From Oligosphaera ethanolica (GTDB taxonomy: Bacteria; Verrucomicrobiota; Lentisphaeria; Oligosphaerales; Oligosphaeraceae), in NCBI RefSeq assembly GCF_030814695.1, contig NZ_JAUSVL010000001.1, positions 4,934,227 to 4,998,226 on the forward strand: a stretch of DNA of 64,000 nucleotides, written 5' to 3'. A model generated the notes under the pieces. That model was given only the letters and a program-made list of their open reading frames with translations, was not told where the DNA came from and ran no database searches. Within the stretch, counting starts at the first letter, position 1. The number at the start of each line of letters is the position of its first letter. A program made the position numbers and the translations under genes. Positions 62,805-64,000 of the stretch are shown piece after piece.

Positions 62805-64000
62805 TTATTGTCCCTGGCTGAGCTCTTCAAGTTCCGCCCAGCGGGCGTAGAGTCGCTCGACTTCTGCTCGCTGGGCATCCAATTTAGCAGTGATGTCGAC
62901 ACTTTGCCGCCCGTGGCGGGCATGAAAATTTGGGTCCGCAAACAGCGCTTCGGTTTCGGCGACGGCCGCTTCGGCGGCGGCGATGGCCGCTTCCATGGCG
63001 TCGAGCTCGCGCTGTTCGGCCCACTTGAGCTTGCGCGGGCGGGCCGCAGCGTTGTCGCCCGCGTTGTCGCTGGCAGCAACGGTAGCAGTGCTGGCCGGTT
63101 TGTTTTCAGCGGCCTGCGCGGCTTGTGCGGCTAGAATGGCCTGGAGCTTCTCGGCGCGTTTTTCGGCGTAGTAGCTGAAATTGCCGGGTTGGAAAAAGAG
63201 CTCGCCGTCGTCCTGAAAGGCCAGAACATGGGTACAGACGCGATTGAGAAAGTAACGGTCATGGCTGACGACGGCGACGCAGCCGGCGAAGTCATTGATG
63301 GCCTCTTCGAGGACGCGCAGCGTCGGCAGATCGAGGTCGTTGGTGGGCTCGTCCATAAGCAGGAAATTCCCGCCTTTTTTGATGATTTGGGCGAGGACCA
63401 GGCGATTGCGTTCACCGCCGGAGAGCTTGCCGACCTGGGTGTTGATCTCCTCGTCCTGGAAGAGGAAGTTGTGCAGGTAGGTCCAGATGTTGATTTTGCG
63501 GCCGTTGAAGAGGACGAATTCGTTGCCTTCGCCGATTTCCTCGAAGACGGTCTTGTCGTCATGGAGGGTAATGCGGTGCTGGGCGATGTAGTTGAACTGC
63601 GTGCGTTCGCCGCTGCGGACGGTACCAGTGCTTGGCTGGAGCTCGCCCAAGATGAGCCGCAGCAGGCTGGTCTTGCCCAGGCCGTTGCGCCCGACGATGC
63701 CCAGGCGCATGCCGGGTTCGAAATCCAGGTTGAGGTGCGCAAAGAGCTGGCGTTCACCGAGGGTCAGCGACACGTCCTTGAGCGACACGACGATGTTGCC
63801 CATGGGCGGCGCCGGCGGGATGAGCAGGGCGATATCGCGCTCGGCAGCGATGCCCTCTTGGTTGGCAGCGTTGTTGAAGCGCTGGATACGGCTCCATGAC
63901 TTGGTGCTGCGGGCCTGCGGGCCGCGGCGGATCCAGTCGATCTCGCGGCGGATGAAGGCCAGGCGGCGTTGATCGTTGGCTTCGGCATCGGCCTCGCGTT
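62805..64000 (-). CDS. uup: ABC-F ATPase, Uup-like (5' end outside window)
   Basis: The C-terminal ~398 residues of an ABC-F protein; the gene runs off the right edge. The frame is open through the start of the second ABC domain and includes the inter-domain linker FIRREIDWIRRGPQARSTKSWSRIQ, characteristic of Uup. ABC2 has Walker A GRNGLGKTS, signature LSGGERNR, Walker B LLMDEPTNDLD and the His switch VVSHDRYF. An Ala/Glu-rich C-terminal coiled coil (AEQRELDAMEAAIAAAEAAV) follows. Members act on ribosomes or DNA intermediates in the cytoplasm. The ATG at 63803 is internal. Confidence 0.92.
   Translation of the reverse strand, partial: READAEANDQRRLAFIRREIDWIRRGPQARSTKSWSRIQRFNNAANQEGIAAERDIALLIPPAPPMGNIVVSLKDVSLTLGERQLFAHLNLDFEPGMRLGIVGRNGLGKTSLLRLILGELQPSTGTVRSGERTQFNYIAQHRITLHDDKTVFEEIGEGNEFVLFNGRKINIWTYLHNFLFQDEEINTQVGKLSGGERNRLVLAQIIKKGGNFLLMDEPTNDLDLPTLRVLEEAINDFAGCVAVVSHDRYFLNRVCTHVLAFQDDGELFFQPGNFSYYAEKRAEKLQAILAAQAAQAAENKPASTATVAASDNAGDNAAARPRKLKWAEQRELDAMEAAIAAAEAAVAETEALFADPNFHARHGRQSVDITAKLDAQRAEVERLYARWAELEELSQGQ

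Overview
The window looks like a chromosome segment of a high-GC, Gram-negative bacterium of the PVC group, most probably Lentisphaerota (Victivallales-like). This rests on three short pseudopilins with near-identical [18 protein letters not shown] starts that lack the usual Gly before the cleavage site. It also rests on many secreted polysaccharide-active enzymes (GH78-, GH110-, GH35- and GH10-like), Gfo/Idh/MocA oxidoreductases and abundant structured intergenic repeats. The assignment is from protein style only; there is no rRNA in the window.

Layout: 1-1574 is the 3' part of a group II intron (probably class C) with its reverse transcriptase, abutting a hairpin repeat. 2.0-2.4 kb is a decayed gene remnant. 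2.6-12.2 kb holds a rhamnosidase-like protein, an amidohydrolase/deaminase, a GH110-like beta-helix enzyme and a double FAD oxidoreductase; a YhhN-fusion membrane protein follows. 13.6-14.6 kb and 17.6-17.9 kb are repeat islands with MITE-like elements, around a secreted beta-helix-like protein, an alpha/beta hydrolase and tRNA-Ala. 18.0-21.1 kb has a GNAT acetyltransferase, an AhpD-like protein and a GT-C-like membrane protein.

30.2 down to 21.1 kb (minus strand) is a six-gene membrane complex (HyfB-C-E-F-G-I order) followed by yraN and hemW. The large subunit has lost the NiFe ligand cysteines, so this is an energy-converting hydrogenase-related (Ehr) complex, not a true hydrogenase. 30.7-37.5 kb carries uppP, an M20 peptidase, an MFS transporter, a Sel1-repeat protein and a TrmH-family methyltransferase. 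37.5-38.7 kb is a second repeat island. 38.7-45.7 kb has a PLD-like protein, umuDC, a small membrane protein and the sulfate-activation set cysD-cysNC-cysQ.

45.8-64 kb has the three pseudopilins, an SDR, an MscS channel, GH35 and GH10 enzymes, two Gfo/Idh/MocA proteins, a giant frameshifted secreted protein, a secreted phosphoesterase and the C-terminal part of a Uup-like ABC-F protein cut by the window edge. Two pseudopilins sit directly upstream of a secreted-enzyme gene on the same strand.

The most unusual non-genic content is a family of intergenic hairpin repeats whose stems differ between copies by compensating base changes. Two copies sit inside matching 300-bp inverted-repeat-bounded elements. 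The group II intron appears to have inserted into another copy.
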